Source of the DNA: Vermiculatibacterium agrestimuris
GTDB taxonomy: Bacteria > Bacillota > Clostridia > Oscillospirales > Oscillospiraceae
Assembly: GCF_943193085.1 (NCBI RefSeq)
Contig: NZ_CALPCU010000007.1
Coordinates: 25,070 to 89,069 of the forward strand
Reading direction: 5' to 3'
Length of the DNA: 64,000 bases
In this document: positions 24,371 through 32,605 of the stretch, piece by piece
Layout: the number at the start of each line of letters is the position of its first letter
Position numbering within the stretch: position 1 is the stretch's first letter
Position numbers and translations under genes: made by a program
The notes under the pieces: model-generated
What the model saw: the letters and a program-made list of their open reading frames with translations, nothing else
Told to the model about the DNA's origin: nothing
Databases searched by the model: none

Positions 24371-25849
24371 ATGGAAGACAACAAGCTTTATGACGACATT
24401 GCCCAGCGCACCGGGGGCGACATCTATATCGGGGTGGTGGGCCCTGTCCGAACGGGGAAATCCACCTTTATTAAGCGCTTCATGGAGACCCTGGTGATCC
24501 CCAACATAGAGAACGTCTACCGCCGGGAGCGGGCCCGCGACGAACTGCCCCAGTCCGGTTCCGGCCGGACGGTGATGACTGCTGAGCCCAAGTTCGTTCC
24601 CGAGGAGGCGGTACGGGTGGACATGAGCGACGGAGCGTCCTTCTCCGTGCGCCTCATCGACTGTGTGGGCTATATGGTGCCCGGCGCGGCGGGTCAAACC
24701 GAGGACGACGCGCCCCGGATGGTCACTACTCCATGGTTCGATCACCCGGTCTCTATGACTGAGGCAGCCGAAGCAGGCACCCGAAAGGTCATTGCCGAGC
24801 ACTCCACCATCGGCGTGGTCGTCACCACCGACGGCACCATCACCGATATTCCCAGAGAGGATTACCTGGAGGCGGAGAGCCGGGTCATCGGGGAGCTCAA
24901 GGCCCTGGGCAAGCCTTTCCTGGTGCTTCTCAATTCCGCCTATCCCGACTCCGACCGGGCCAAGGCCATCCAGGCCGACATCAGCGACCGTTACGACGTA
25001 AGTTGTATCCGCTGCAACTGCCTGGAGCTGGGTGAGGAGGATGTGACCGCCATTATCCGCTCCGTACTCTACGAGTTCCCGGTCAAGGAGATGGATCTCT
25101 TCCTGCCGCCCTGGATCGACGCCCTGCCCTATGACCACCCCATCAAAAGCGAGCTCTACGCCGCCATTCGGGAGGGGGCCGGAACCCTGCGCCGGGTGCG
25201 GGACGTGGAGAGCTCTATGGCCGCCATCGGCGCCTGTGAGACGGTAAGCAGTGCCCGGGTGACCTCCATCGACCTGGGCTCCGGCCGGGCCATGGCAAGC
25301 CTGGAGCTGCCCCGTGGGCTCTTCTACGATACCATTTCCGCCCAGTCCGGCTTCGCCATCGCCGACGACGGCGATCTGATGAGCCTGCTTACAGAGCTGG
25401 CCGGGGTGAAGCGGGAGTATGACAAGGTCGCTGACGCCATCGCCCAGGTGCGGGAGACGGGCTACGGCATCGTCGCCCCTGGAGCGGAAGAGCTTCGCCT
25501 GGAGGAGCCGGAGATCGTCAAGCAGGGCGGCCGGTACGGCGTACGGCTGAAGGCCAGCGCCCCCAGCATCCACATGATCCGGGCAGATATCGAAACGGAG
25601 GTCTCGCCCCTCATGGGCAGTGAGAAACAGTCCGAGGAGATGGTGGGCTATCTCCTGCAGGAATTCGAGGGGGACACGGCCCGCATCTGGGAGTCCAATA
25701 TCTTCGGGAAATCTTTCCACGACCTGGTGAGTGAGGATCTGAACACCAAGCTCAAGCGGATGCCAGAGGACGCCAGAGACAAACTGCGGGAGACACTGCA
25801 AAGAGTGATCAACGAGGGCTCCGGCGGCTTGATCTGCATCATTTTGTAA
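24371..25849 (+). CDS. spoIVA: Stage IV sporulation protein A (coat basement ATPase)
   Basis: A 492-residue cytoskeletal ATPase that polymerises around the forespore to form the coat basement layer. The P-loop G-P-V-R-T-G-K-S-T is at about 24-32, and the TRAFAC-like domain continues to about 240. The long middle and C-terminal domains end with G-G-L-I-C-I-I-L, resembling the SpoIVA C-terminus that contacts SpoVM. Co-directional with spoVM and sipL, and closed by a bidirectional terminator, so it is the last gene of this sporulation unit. Confidence 0.96.
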   Translation: MEDNKLYDDIAQRTGGDIYIGVVGPVRTGKSTFIKRFMETLVIPNIENVYRRERARDELPQSGSGRTVMTAEPKFVPEEAVRVDMSDGASFSVRLIDCVGYMVPGAAGQTEDDAPRMVTTPWFDHPVSMTEAAEAGTRKVIAEHSTIGVVVTTDGTITDIPREDYLEAESRVIGELKALGKPFLVLLNSAYPDSDRAKAIQADISDRYDVSCIRCNCLELGEEDVTAIIRSVLYEFPVKEMDLFLPPWIDALPYDHPIKSELYAAIREGAGTLRRVRDVESSMAAIGACETVSSARVTSIDLGSGRAMASLELPRGLFYDTISAQSGFAIADDGDLMSLLTELAGVKREYDKVADAIAQVRETGYGIVAPGAEELRLEEPEIVKQGGRYGVRLKASAPSIHMIRADIETEVSPLMGSEKQSEEMVGYLLQEFEGDTARIWESNIFGKSFHDLVSEDLNTKLKRMPEDARDKLRETLQRVINEGSGGLICIIL

Positions 25850-25852
25850 ATA

Positions 25853-25890
25853 AAAAGAGCCTGAAAACCGAGGTTTTCAGGCTCTTTTCT
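25853..25890. terminator. Bidirectional terminator between spoIVA and EamA gene
   Basis: AAAAGAGCCTGAAAACC, GAG loop, GGTTTTCAGGCTCTTTT. The perfect 17-bp stem with A and T runs on each side serves both converging genes. Confidence 0.95.
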
Positions 25891-25903
25891 GCGCTTTCTA
25901 TTC

Positions 25904-26815
25904 TCACTCCTGACCCAGGATAACGATGCCCACCGCCGCCACGGCGATCACGGCGTATTGGGCCCGGGTCAGCTTCTCCTTTAGGAAGAGGCGGCTCCAC
26001 AGCAGGGAGGCCACACAATAAGAGGATATCATGGGGGCGGCCACGATGGCGTTGGCCCCGATGGCATAGATGTAGGCAAACTGGCCCGCGGTCTCACACA
26101 GGGCGGCAATGAGCTTAGGCCGCTCTCTGGGAACCTCAAATTTCCCCTTGCGGATGAAAACCACATAGACGAAGGCAAAGACGGCCATGAGCAGGAACGT
26201 CAGCTCATAGGCGATATTGGCCTGGGCCTCGGCAATGACCCCCGTGCCGGCCTCCTCATCCAACAGGAGCATGGCGTCCACAAAGGTACCCAGGCCGTCA
26301 ATGAGGCAGTAGAGCAGGGGGAAGGTAATGGCGATGATGCTGTGAGTATGCTTTCTGTCCGCTGCAACGCCCTCCAGCATCCGCTGGGCGTCGTCCTTGC
26401 GCTTTTCGATGACGGACAGGGCAAAGACGCCGACGCAGACCAAAACCACGCCCAGAAGCTGAATGGCGGACATGGTCTCACCCAGGAAAAAGAAGCACAG
26501 CAGCGCGGCCACGGCCCCGGAGGAGTTACACACAGGGGAAGAGACAGACAGCTCGATATACCGAAGGCCCACATAGCCCAGGATCATGGACAGGATGTAG
26601 CAGAAGGAGGCGGGGAGATAGGTGATGATATCCACGGGGGAGAATGGGGTGCCGGTGGCGATCATGACGATGGCGTGGATGCCCATGACACCGCCTACGG
26701 CCATGACCATCTTCCAGTGGCTATAAGGATCGTCGCTCTTGGAGCCCATCTTGGAAAAAAGGTCGGAGCCGCTCCAGAAAAGAATCGCGATCAGGGTAAG
26801 AATAAACCAATTCAT
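25904..26815 (-). CDS. EamA-family (DMT superfamily) transporter
   Basis: A 303-residue polytopic membrane protein with about ten predicted helices in two EamA repeats (about 1-135 and 155-300). The first is marked by W-S-G-S-D-L-F-S-K and the repeat ends by L-G-E-T-M-S-A-I-Q and L-K-E-K-L-T-R-A-Q-Y. Substrate is unknown; members move metabolites or amino acids. It stands alone, with its own promoter (26985-27013) and a 160-nt leader in which its ribosome binding site is inside a hairpin. Confidence 0.85.
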   Translation of the reverse strand: MNWFILTLIAILFWSGSDLFSKMGSKSDDPYSHWKMVMAVGGVMGIHAIVMIATGTPFSPVDIITYLPASFCYILSMILGYVGLRYIELSVSSPVCNSSGAVAALLCFFFLGETMSAIQLLGVVLVCVGVFALSVIEKRKDDAQRMLEGVAADRKHTHSIIAITFPLLYCLIDGLGTFVDAMLLLDEEAGTGVIAEAQANIAYELTFLLMAVFAFVYVVFIRKGKFEVPRERPKLIAALCETAGQFAYIYAIGANAIVAAPMISSYCVASLLWSRLFLKEKLTRAQYAVIAVAAVGIVILGQE

Positions 26816-26823
26816 TCTAATTT

Positions 26824-26866
26824 TCGTCCTTTCCAGTTAAAAATGTACATAGAGGAAAAAGGACGA
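26824..26866 (-). promoter_or_regulatory. Hairpin covering the EamA ribosome binding site
   Basis: On the minus strand TCGTCCTTT (with two extra T and CC) pairs with GGAAAGGACGA (26824-26834), enclosing about 19 nt. The second arm contains GGAAAGG, the only Shine-Dalgarno-like sequence before the EamA ATG. A mechanism for translational control is inferred. Confidence 0.5.
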
Positions 26867-26873
26867 GGCCGGG

Positions 26874-26950
26874 GGCGGCCTGCGGGGGAACCGGGGATTG
26901 TGCCAGCAGGAAAAGCGCCGGGTAGATTTGTGATTCACGGACAGGCCGCC
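26874..26950 (-). promoter_or_regulatory. Upper stem of the EamA mRNA leader
   Basis: A perfect 9-bp inverted repeat (GGCGGCCTG at 26874-26882 and CAGGCCGCC at 26942-26950) spans most of the leader between the promoter and the ribosome-binding hairpin. It contains a possible short open frame (ATG at 26959, about 40 codons) that is not convincing as a gene. I do not recognise a known riboswitch class. Confidence 0.4.
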
Positions 26951-26984
26951 TCCTTTCATGGGCTTTTTGACCCAACAAATTGGT

Positions 26985-27013
26985 ATTATAGTGGATTTTG
27001 TCTATGAAAGCAA
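26985..27013 (-). promoter_or_regulatory. Sigma-A promoter of the EamA gene
   Basis: Minus-strand TTGCTT (27013-27008), 17-bp spacer, TATAAT (26990-26985). Transcription would start near 26978, leaving a leader of about 160 nt. Confidence 0.82.
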
Positions 27014-27023
27014 TCCTTACTTT

Positions 27024-27060
27024 TCAGAAAAAGCGGGGCGGAGGATTTCCTCCGCCCCGC
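27024..27060 (-). terminator. Terminator of the two-component operon
   Basis: Perfect 12-bp stem GCGGGGCGGAGG / CCTCCGCCCCGC (27033-27060) with a 4-nt loop, followed on the minus strand by TTTTT. It lies 9 nt after the kinase stop. Confidence 0.93.
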
Positions 27061-27069
27061 AGGGAACGT

Positions 27070-29367
27070 TTATTCTGTGAATTCCGCATCCATGACCGCC
27101 GGGAGGCCCCCGTGATCCCCGGCAAGGGGAAATTCTGCCGTGACCACAAAGAGGTCGGCCACCGGCTCCACCCGCAGAACACCGCCGCAGGCGGCGGTGA
27201 AGCTCTCCGCAATGGCCAGCCCCAAGCCGCTGCCGCCGTCGGTGCGGCTCTCGTCGCCCCGGACGAACCGGGCGGTAAAGTCAACGCCCTCAGGCAACTC
27301 GGTCTTGGAGGTGTTCTTCACCGACACCACCGCTTTTCCCGCCGCCTGGGTGAGAGTCAGATAGACCCGGGAGCCCTCCAGGGCGTATTTCAGGGCGTTT
27401 TGAAGCAGGTTCTGGAACACCCGGTAGAGCCGGTCGCCGTCGGCCACGATGGTCACCGGCTCCTCCGGCAGGTTCTCCCGCAGAGTGACGGGAGCGGCCT
27501 CGATAGCCTGGGCCATGTCGGCGGTGGTCTGCCGCAGCAGTTTGGCAAGATCCAGCGCCTCCAGCTTTACCGGCAGATCTCCCGAGGCGGCCTTGCTCAC
27601 CTCGAACACGTCCAGCACCATGCTCCGCAGCCGCTCCGCCTTCTGGGCCAGGATGTCCACATATTCCCCGGCGGGAGGCTCCAGCTTCTCCTGCTTCAAA
27701 AGTTCGGCGTAGCTGATGATGGAGGTGAGGGGGGTCTTGAGATCGTGGGACACGTTGGTGACCAGCTCCACCTTCATCCGCTCGCTGCGGGTCTGCTCCT
27801 CCACCGCACGGGCCATGCCCTGCTGGATGTCGCCCAGCTCCTCCATGGAGCGCCGCAGGTCGCCGTCCTCAGGCAGGGGGAGGGAGGATGTCAGGCTTCC
27901 ATCCTTTACAGCTCTGATCTGTTCGGTGAGAGAGCCCAGATCGCCCCAAAGCCTCCGCAGCCGGGCGGAGTATAGGACCGTGGCGATCAAAAGAAGAGAA
28001 GGCGGAAGCAAAAACAGCCACACCACATCCAGACGAAGAGAGCCGAAGGAGAGATAGTAGACCAGAAGGTTCAAAGTGACGGCGCAGAGACCCACGGCGG
28101 TCAGGGCCATCAACCCCGCCAATCGGCTCAGCCGTCTCTGGATGGGCAGTTTCAGCCCCCGGGCCGTCAGCATCCCACAGATGCCATGCCGCCAGGGCTT
28201 GTCCCCATAGCGCAGGTCGTTGACAAACAGCCAGCCGCTCCAGAAGACCAGCAGGACCGTCCACGGCCGCGCCAGAATCTCATTGAGATAGGAGCGCAGG
28301 AACCAGGGGTACTGATAGGCTACCGCCTCCTCCCAGATCCCGGCATAGCTCACCTCCTGCACCAGATAACGCATTTCCTCCGTCAGGGGAAACAGGGCCA
28401 CGGCCAGCGCCCCTAGGAGCAGCAGGAGCTTGACCTCGAACCAGATATGTCCTGTAAAGCGGGCGATGGCCCGGTCTGCCAGAGGCTTGTCCCGGCGCAG
28501 CAGAAGCCAGACCGCCAGCAGGCAGATCCCGATCCCCGCCTGTATAGCACCATAGACCACCAGGTTTTGCCGGCGCTCCCGCCAGTTCTTCTCCAGGTAA
28601 TAGAGCCGGTTACACCGCCACTGGTTCCCCTGGGAGCTATAATTGCCCTTGATATAGAGGGCTGGCTCGTCAGCCACGGCGATGGAGACAGTCACGCCCC
28701 GGGCCTCCTCATCGGCCCGAAAGTTACTGTACCCTGGCAAATACCAATGCTGTCCATCCTCCTGGTATACGCCATCCCCATAAAGGTCAACGGGGGAGCC
28801 GTTCTTTATGGCGGAGCACTTGCTGCCGTCGAAGGAGAGGAGAAAGCCATACCCCTGGGCGGGATACTGGGAGATATCTTCCGTATTGCTGTAAAGGACT
28901 TTCCCATCCCGGGAGATGGAGTAGAGGAGATTCCGGTCCTCCTGAAGGATCTTGTTCCAAGCCTCCGCCTCCTTCTTCCACCTCTCCCGGTCGCTCTCGG
29001 TGGGCTGGTAGTCGCTGACGGGGTAGCCGTCAAAATACCATACATCATCCTGCTGGATGACAGCGGTGGCTTCCTTCTCGATCAGAAAGGTGTCCTCGGC
29101 GTATACGTCATAATAGTCGTAATAGTACCCGTTCAACGGCCCGCCCGCCCCCATGGCGATAAAGCGGTTCATCATCTCTGACAGGTAGGAGCGGAAGGCT
29201 TCCGTCTCCTGAAAATCGGACTGGAGGGCGCTTTCCAGCCTGTCCCGCCCACCCTCGCTGAAGAGATTCCCCGCGATGGGCAGCAGAGAGGAGAGCACCA
29301 AGCTCACCCCCAGGGCAAAACCGGCAAAGCCCAGAATTGCTTTAGATTTTTTCCATTTTGTATCCAA
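27070..29367 (-). CDS. Sensor histidine kinase
   Basis: A 765-residue multi-pass sensor. One N-terminal helix (about 12-32) is followed by an extracytoplasmic domain (about 35-265) and about five more membrane helices (270-470). The cytosolic kinase has the H-box N-V-S-H-D-L-K-T-P-L (near 545), N-box N-L-L-Q-N-A-L-K-Y, and G-box G-G-S-G-L-G-L-A. Its start lies 26 bases inside the end of the response regulator gene, so the pair is co-translated. The signal is unknown; the layout resembles cell-envelope stress sensors of gut Clostridia. Confidence 0.93.
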   Translation of the reverse strand: MDTKWKKSKAILGFAGFALGVSLVLSSLLPIAGNLFSEGGRDRLESALQSDFQETEAFRSYLSEMMNRFIAMGAGGPLNGYYYDYYDVYAEDTFLIEKEATAVIQQDDVWYFDGYPVSDYQPTESDRERWKKEAEAWNKILQEDRNLLYSISRDGKVLYSNTEDISQYPAQGYGFLLSFDGSKCSAIKNGSPVDLYGDGVYQEDGQHWYLPGYSNFRADEEARGVTVSIAVADEPALYIKGNYSSQGNQWRCNRLYYLEKNWRERRQNLVVYGAIQAGIGICLLAVWLLLRRDKPLADRAIARFTGHIWFEVKLLLLLGALAVALFPLTEEMRYLVQEVSYAGIWEEAVAYQYPWFLRSYLNEILARPWTVLLVFWSGWLFVNDLRYGDKPWRHGICGMLTARGLKLPIQRRLSRLAGLMALTAVGLCAVTLNLLVYYLSFGSLRLDVVWLFLLPPSLLLIATVLYSARLRRLWGDLGSLTEQIRAVKDGSLTSSLPLPEDGDLRRSMEELGDIQQGMARAVEEQTRSERMKVELVTNVSHDLKTPLTSIISYAELLKQEKLEPPAGEYVDILAQKAERLRSMVLDVFEVSKAASGDLPVKLEALDLAKLLRQTTADMAQAIEAAPVTLRENLPEEPVTIVADGDRLYRVFQNLLQNALKYALEGSRVYLTLTQAAGKAVVSVKNTSKTELPEGVDFTARFVRGDESRTDGGSGLGLAIAESFTAACGGVLRVEPVADLFVVTAEFPLAGDHGGLPAVMDAEFTE

Positions 29368-30040
29368 TGCCCCACACCACCTTCAAGTATTCTGGTTCCT
29401 TGGGATTGAGCTCGATCTTCTCCCGGATCCGCCGTATGTGTACCATTACCGTATTTTCCGGGGCGTAGGCAGTCTCCTCATCCCAAACACGGCGGTAGAT
29501 CTCCTCGGCGGGAAAGATGCGGCCCAAATTACGCATGAGCAGATCTATGATCTTCGTCTCAGTGGCGGTGAGCTTTACCGCCTCCCCGTCGGCCCGGAGA
29601 ACGCGGCTTTCCGAATCATAGGAAAGGCGGCCCGTCTCAAAACGGGCGCTCTGGGCGGCGTTTACGTCCCCCAGGCGGGTATAGCGGCGCAGGTGGCTCT
29701 TTACCCGGGCCACCAGCTCCTGGGGATGGAAGGGCTTGGCTACATAGTCGTCCGCCCCCATAGAAAGGCCCAGTACCTTGTCGGTGTCCTCGCTCTTGGC
29801 GGAGAGAACGATGATCGGCAGGTTCCGGCGCTCCCGAATACGGAGGACTGCGGACAGGCCGTCCAGGCGCGGCATCATCACGTCCATGAGGATGAGCCGC
29901 AGGTCGGGAGCCACCGCCTTATCCAGAGCCTCCATGCCGTCGTAGGCCCGCATGACCTCATACCCCTCTGCCTCCAGCAGCAGGGCGATTGCGCCGACGA
30001 TCTCTTTGTCGTCGTCCACCACTAAGATCTTTTCGCTCAT
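29342..30040 (-). CDS. OmpR-family response regulator
   Basis: A 232-residue regulator. The receiver domain (1-118) has the acidic pocket D-D-D near 9-11, the phospho-acceptor Asp in L-I-L-M-D-V-M-M-P-R (near 53) and a conserved Lys in V-A-K-P-F. The winged-helix DNA-binding domain spans about 130-228. The ATG at 30040 follows AAGGAGG with 6-7 nt spacing; an ATG at 30091 would lie at its promoter and is rejected. A direct repeat upstream is a candidate autoregulatory site. Confidence 0.94.
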   Translation of the reverse strand: MSEKILVVDDDKEIVGAIALLLEAEGYEVMRAYDGMEALDKAVAPDLRLILMDVMMPRLDGLSAVLRIRERRNLPIIVLSAKSEDTDKVLGLSMGADDYVAKPFHPQELVARVKSHLRRYTRLGDVNAAQSARFETGRLSYDSESRVLRADGEAVKLTATETKIIDLLMRNLGRIFPAEEIYRRVWDEETAYAPENTVMVHIRRIREKIELNPKEPEYLKVVWGIGYKMEKI

Positions 30041-30064
30041 AAGTGACCTCCTTGAACCAGGGCA

Positions 30065-30120
30065 AGTATAACAGCTCATTCTGTCAAACAACTTGACAGG
30101 GCTCTTACAAATTTCTTACA
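30065..30120 (-). promoter_or_regulatory. Promoter and candidate operator of the two-component operon
   Basis: TATACT on the minus strand at 30070-30065 is a good -10, but no -35 fits well (TTGTTT at 15 bp is the best). Upstream lie a perfect inverted repeat TGTCAA-N5-TTGACA (30082-30098) and a direct repeat TGTAAGA-N4-TGTAAGA (30120-30103), with the 11-bp period expected for an OmpR-type dimer. A promoter with a poor -35 and such repeats fits activation by the encoded regulator. Confidence 0.5.
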
Positions 30121-30742
30121 GTTCTTCCTTGCCCTGGGCAAAGTCTTCCAGGGCGGGACGGTCTAAAATACGGATGGCGCCGTAGCCTGTTCCGATCCAG
30201 CCCCGGGCGGCAAAGCGGGAAAGGACACGGCTCACCGTCACCCGGCTGGCCCCCACGGCGGTGCCCAGCTCCTCATGGGTAGTGCGCAGCTGCGCACCGG
30301 AGCCCGCCTGGCGCAGCAGGGTTCCCGCCAAACGACGGTCTGCGGAACGGAAGGAGATGTCGTCCACATGGCTGGAGAGAAGGCGCACCGTTCGGGCCAG
30401 ATAGCGCAGCAGGGGAAGGGCAAGCTCCGGATGTGTCCGGAGGATGTGCTCCAGCCGCGGGCCATCCACTGAGATGACCTGACATTCCGTCACCGCTATG
30501 GCGGAGGAGACCCGGGGAGACTGATCGAAAAAGGACGCCTCGCCCATCAGGTCTCCGGCATGGTGGAGGGTCAGCAGACGCTCCGTCCCCTCCGGGGAGC
30601 TGATGAAGCTTCGAGCCGTCCCACTCTCCAGAAAATAGAACTCCGCGGGGACTGTATTTTGTAAATAGATAAACTGCCCCGGATCGTAACGGCGGGGCGA
30701 TTGCCCCTGGGCCAAAAGGGCCAAAATCTGCTTCGATTCCAT
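30116..30742 (-). CDS. Crp/Fnr-family transcriptional regulator
   Basis: A 208-residue regulator with an N-terminal cyclic-nucleotide-binding fold (about 10-120) and a C-terminal winged helix with recognition helix G-A-S-R-V-T-V-S-R-V-L-S-R-F (near 165-178). There is no FNR-type N-terminal cysteine cluster, so a redox Fe-S role is unlikely. The ATG at 30742 follows AGGAGG; an ATG at 30763 would include that site. It is divergent from leuC, with 102 bp between them. Confidence 0.88.
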   Translation of the reverse strand: MESKQILALLAQGQSPRRYDPGQFIYLQNTVPAEFYFLESGTARSFISSPEGTERLLTLHHAGDLMGEASFFDQSPRVSSAIAVTECQVISVDGPRLEHILRTHPELALPLLRYLARTVRLLSSHVDDISFRSADRRLAGTLLRQAGSGAQLRTTHEELGTAVGASRVTVSRVLSRFAARGWIGTGYGAIRILDRPALEDFAQGKEEL

Positions 30743-30766
30743 GATTCTGCCGCCTCCTTTCACGAG

Positions 30767-30796
30767 ATTGTATCACAGTTTACATTCTTTTGGCAA
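30767..30796 (-). promoter_or_regulatory. Promoter of the Crp/Fnr gene
   Basis: Minus-strand TTGCCA (30796-30791), 18-bp spacer and TACAAT (30772-30767) preceded by TGA, an extended -10. No equally good promoter is seen for leuC in the opposite direction in the same 102-bp gap. Confidence 0.65.
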
Positions 30797-30844
30797 GGAC
30801 TCTGTCATACTGAGATCAATCAAGCTTCAGAGGAGGGACTTCAC

Positions 30845-32104
30845 ATGGGAATGACCATGACCCAAAAGATTTTGGCAAAGCACGCCGGGCTGGCGGAGGT
30901 AAAGGCCGGTCAGCTTATCGAGGCCAAGCTGGATCTGGTGCTTGGCAACGACATCACCACGCCGGTCGCCATCACCGAATTTGAGAAGGCGGGGCTGACC
31001 CAGGTCTTTGATAAGGACAAGATCGCCATTGTCCTGGATCACTCCACCCCCTGCAAGGACATCAAGTCCGCCCAGCTGTGCGCCCAGTCCAGAGATTTCG
31101 CCAAAAAGTACGCCATTACCCATTTCTACGATGTGGGCCAGGTGGGCATCGAGCACGCCCTGCTGCCGGAAAAGGGCCTGTGCGCCCCCGGCGAGGCCAT
31201 TATCGGCGCGGACTCCCACACTTGTACTTACGGAGCGCTGGGAGCCTTCTCCACGGGAGTGGGTTCCACTGACATGGCCGCCGGCATGGCCACGGGCCTT
31301 TCCTGGTTCAAGGTGCCCGCCGCCATCCGGGTGACTTTGAAGGGAAAGCTCCAGCCCTATGTCTCCGGCAAGGATGTGATCCTCCATCTCATCGGTATGA
31401 TCGGGGTGGACGGAGCCCTCTACAAGTCCCTGGAGTTTGCCGGGGAAGGGGTCGGGGAGCTCTCCATGGACGACCGGTTCACCATCTCCAACATGGCCAT
31501 CGAGGCCGGCGCCAAGAATGGCATTTTCCCCGTGGACGACAAGACCAGGGCGTATCTGAACGGCCGTGTATCCCGGCCTTGGGAGGCTGTTGAACCTGAC
31601 GGGGACGCGGTCTACGAAAGGGAAGTGGTCATCGACCTGTCCACCCTGCGGCCCACCGTGTCCCTGCCCCATCTGCCCTCCAACACCAAGACGGTGGACG
31701 AGGTGGCGGGTATGCCTGTCCAGCAGGTGGTCATTGGCTCCTGCACCAACGGACGGCTGAAGGACTTGGCGGAGGCGGCCTCCATTTTGAAGGGCAGGCA
31801 GGTGGCGCAGGGGATCCGCTGTATCGTCATCCCCGCCACCCAGCAGATCTATATGGACGCCATGAAGGCAGGCTATCTGGAGACCTTTATCACCGCTGGC
31901 TGCGCTGTCTCCACCCCCACCTGCGGCCCCTGTCTGGGCGGCCACATGGGGGTCATGGCCGCCGGAGAGCGGTGCGTATCCACCACCAACCGGAACTTTG
32001 TGGGCCGGATGGGAGACACCAGCTCCGAGGTCATCCTGACCTCTCCCGCCGTGGCGGCCGCATCCGCCATCGCCGGGTGCGTGGCCGATCCCGGCAAGAT
32101 TTGA
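30845..32104 (+). CDS. leuC: 3-isopropylmalate dehydratase, large subunit
   Basis: Isomerises 2- to 3-isopropylmalate with LeuD. The 419-residue protein is the shorter aconitase-family type common in Clostridia and archaea. The 4Fe-4S cysteines are in G-S-C-T-N-G (near 300) and C-G-P-C (near 359-362). The ATG at 30845 follows AGGAGGG by 7 nt; the open frame upstream runs back over the divergent regulator and is not coding. leuA is not in the window. Confidence 0.95.
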   Translation: MGMTMTQKILAKHAGLAEVKAGQLIEAKLDLVLGNDITTPVAITEFEKAGLTQVFDKDKIAIVLDHSTPCKDIKSAQLCAQSRDFAKKYAITHFYDVGQVGIEHALLPEKGLCAPGEAIIGADSHTCTYGALGAFSTGVGSTDMAAGMATGLSWFKVPAAIRVTLKGKLQPYVSGKDVILHLIGMIGVDGALYKSLEFAGEGVGELSMDDRFTISNMAIEAGAKNGIFPVDDKTRAYLNGRVSRPWEAVEPDGDAVYEREVVIDLSTLRPTVSLPHLPSNTKTVDEVAGMPVQQVVIGSCTNGRLKDLAEAASILKGRQVAQGIRCIVIPATQQIYMDAMKAGYLETFITAGCAVSTPTCGPCLGGHMGVMAAGERCVSTTNRNFVGRMGDTSSEVILTSPAVAAASAIAGCVADPGKI

Positions 32105-32119
32105 TGGAGGTGTAAAGGC

Positions 32120-32605
32120 ATGAAGATTTATAAATATGGCGACAATGTGGATACCGATGTGATCATCCCCGCCCGGCATTTGAACGATCCGGATCCCAAG
32201 GCCCTGGCCTCTCACTGTATGGAGGACATCGACAAAGATTTTGCCGGGACGGTGGAGCAGGGGGACATCATGGTGGGCGGCGCCAACTTTGGCTGCGGCT
32301 CCTCCCGTGAGCACGCTCCCCTGGCCATTAAGGCCAGCGGGGTGAAGTGCGTCATTGCCAAGAGCTACGCCCGCATTTTCTATCGCAACGCCATCAACAT
32401 CGGTCTGCCCATCCTGGAGTGTCCCAAGGCTGCGGAAGATATCCAGACCGGGGACACGGTGTGCGTTGACTTCTCCACCGGGGTCATTTCTGACGAGACC
32501 CAGGGGAAGACCTGGCAGGCCGCTCCCCTCCCGGAGTTTATCGAGAATATTGTCCAAAGCGGAGGACTGCTCAAGTCTTTGAAGGCCAGGGGCGCGGCGA
32601 AATAA
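32120..32605 (+). CDS. leuD: 3-isopropylmalate dehydratase, small subunit
   Basis: A 161-residue swivel-domain partner of LeuC. The N-terminus has D-N-V-D-T-D-V-I-I-P-A-R and the substrate loop N-F-G-C-G-S-S-R-E-H-A-P. It lies 15 nt after leuC; its stop overlaps the acetyltransferase start (TAATG). Confidence 0.95.
   Translation: MKIYKYGDNVDTDVIIPARHLNDPDPKALASHCMEDIDKDFAGTVEQGDIMVGGANFGCGSSREHAPLAIKASGVKCVIAKSYARIFYRNAINIGLPILECPKAAEDIQTGDTVCVDFSTGVISDETQGKTWQAAPLPEFIENIVQSGGLLKSLKARGAAK

Noticed and set aside
26840..26961. Forty-codon open frame in the EamA leader (minus strand)
   Set aside because: It has no ribosome binding site and its Arg/Pro/Phe-rich product looks non-coding; the leader is better explained as structured RNA.
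30743..30844. A leuC promoter or T-box leader
   Set aside because: The 102-bp divergent gap is too short for a T-box, and TTTACA and CATACT are 21 bp apart, too far for sigma-A; no leuC promoter can be named.
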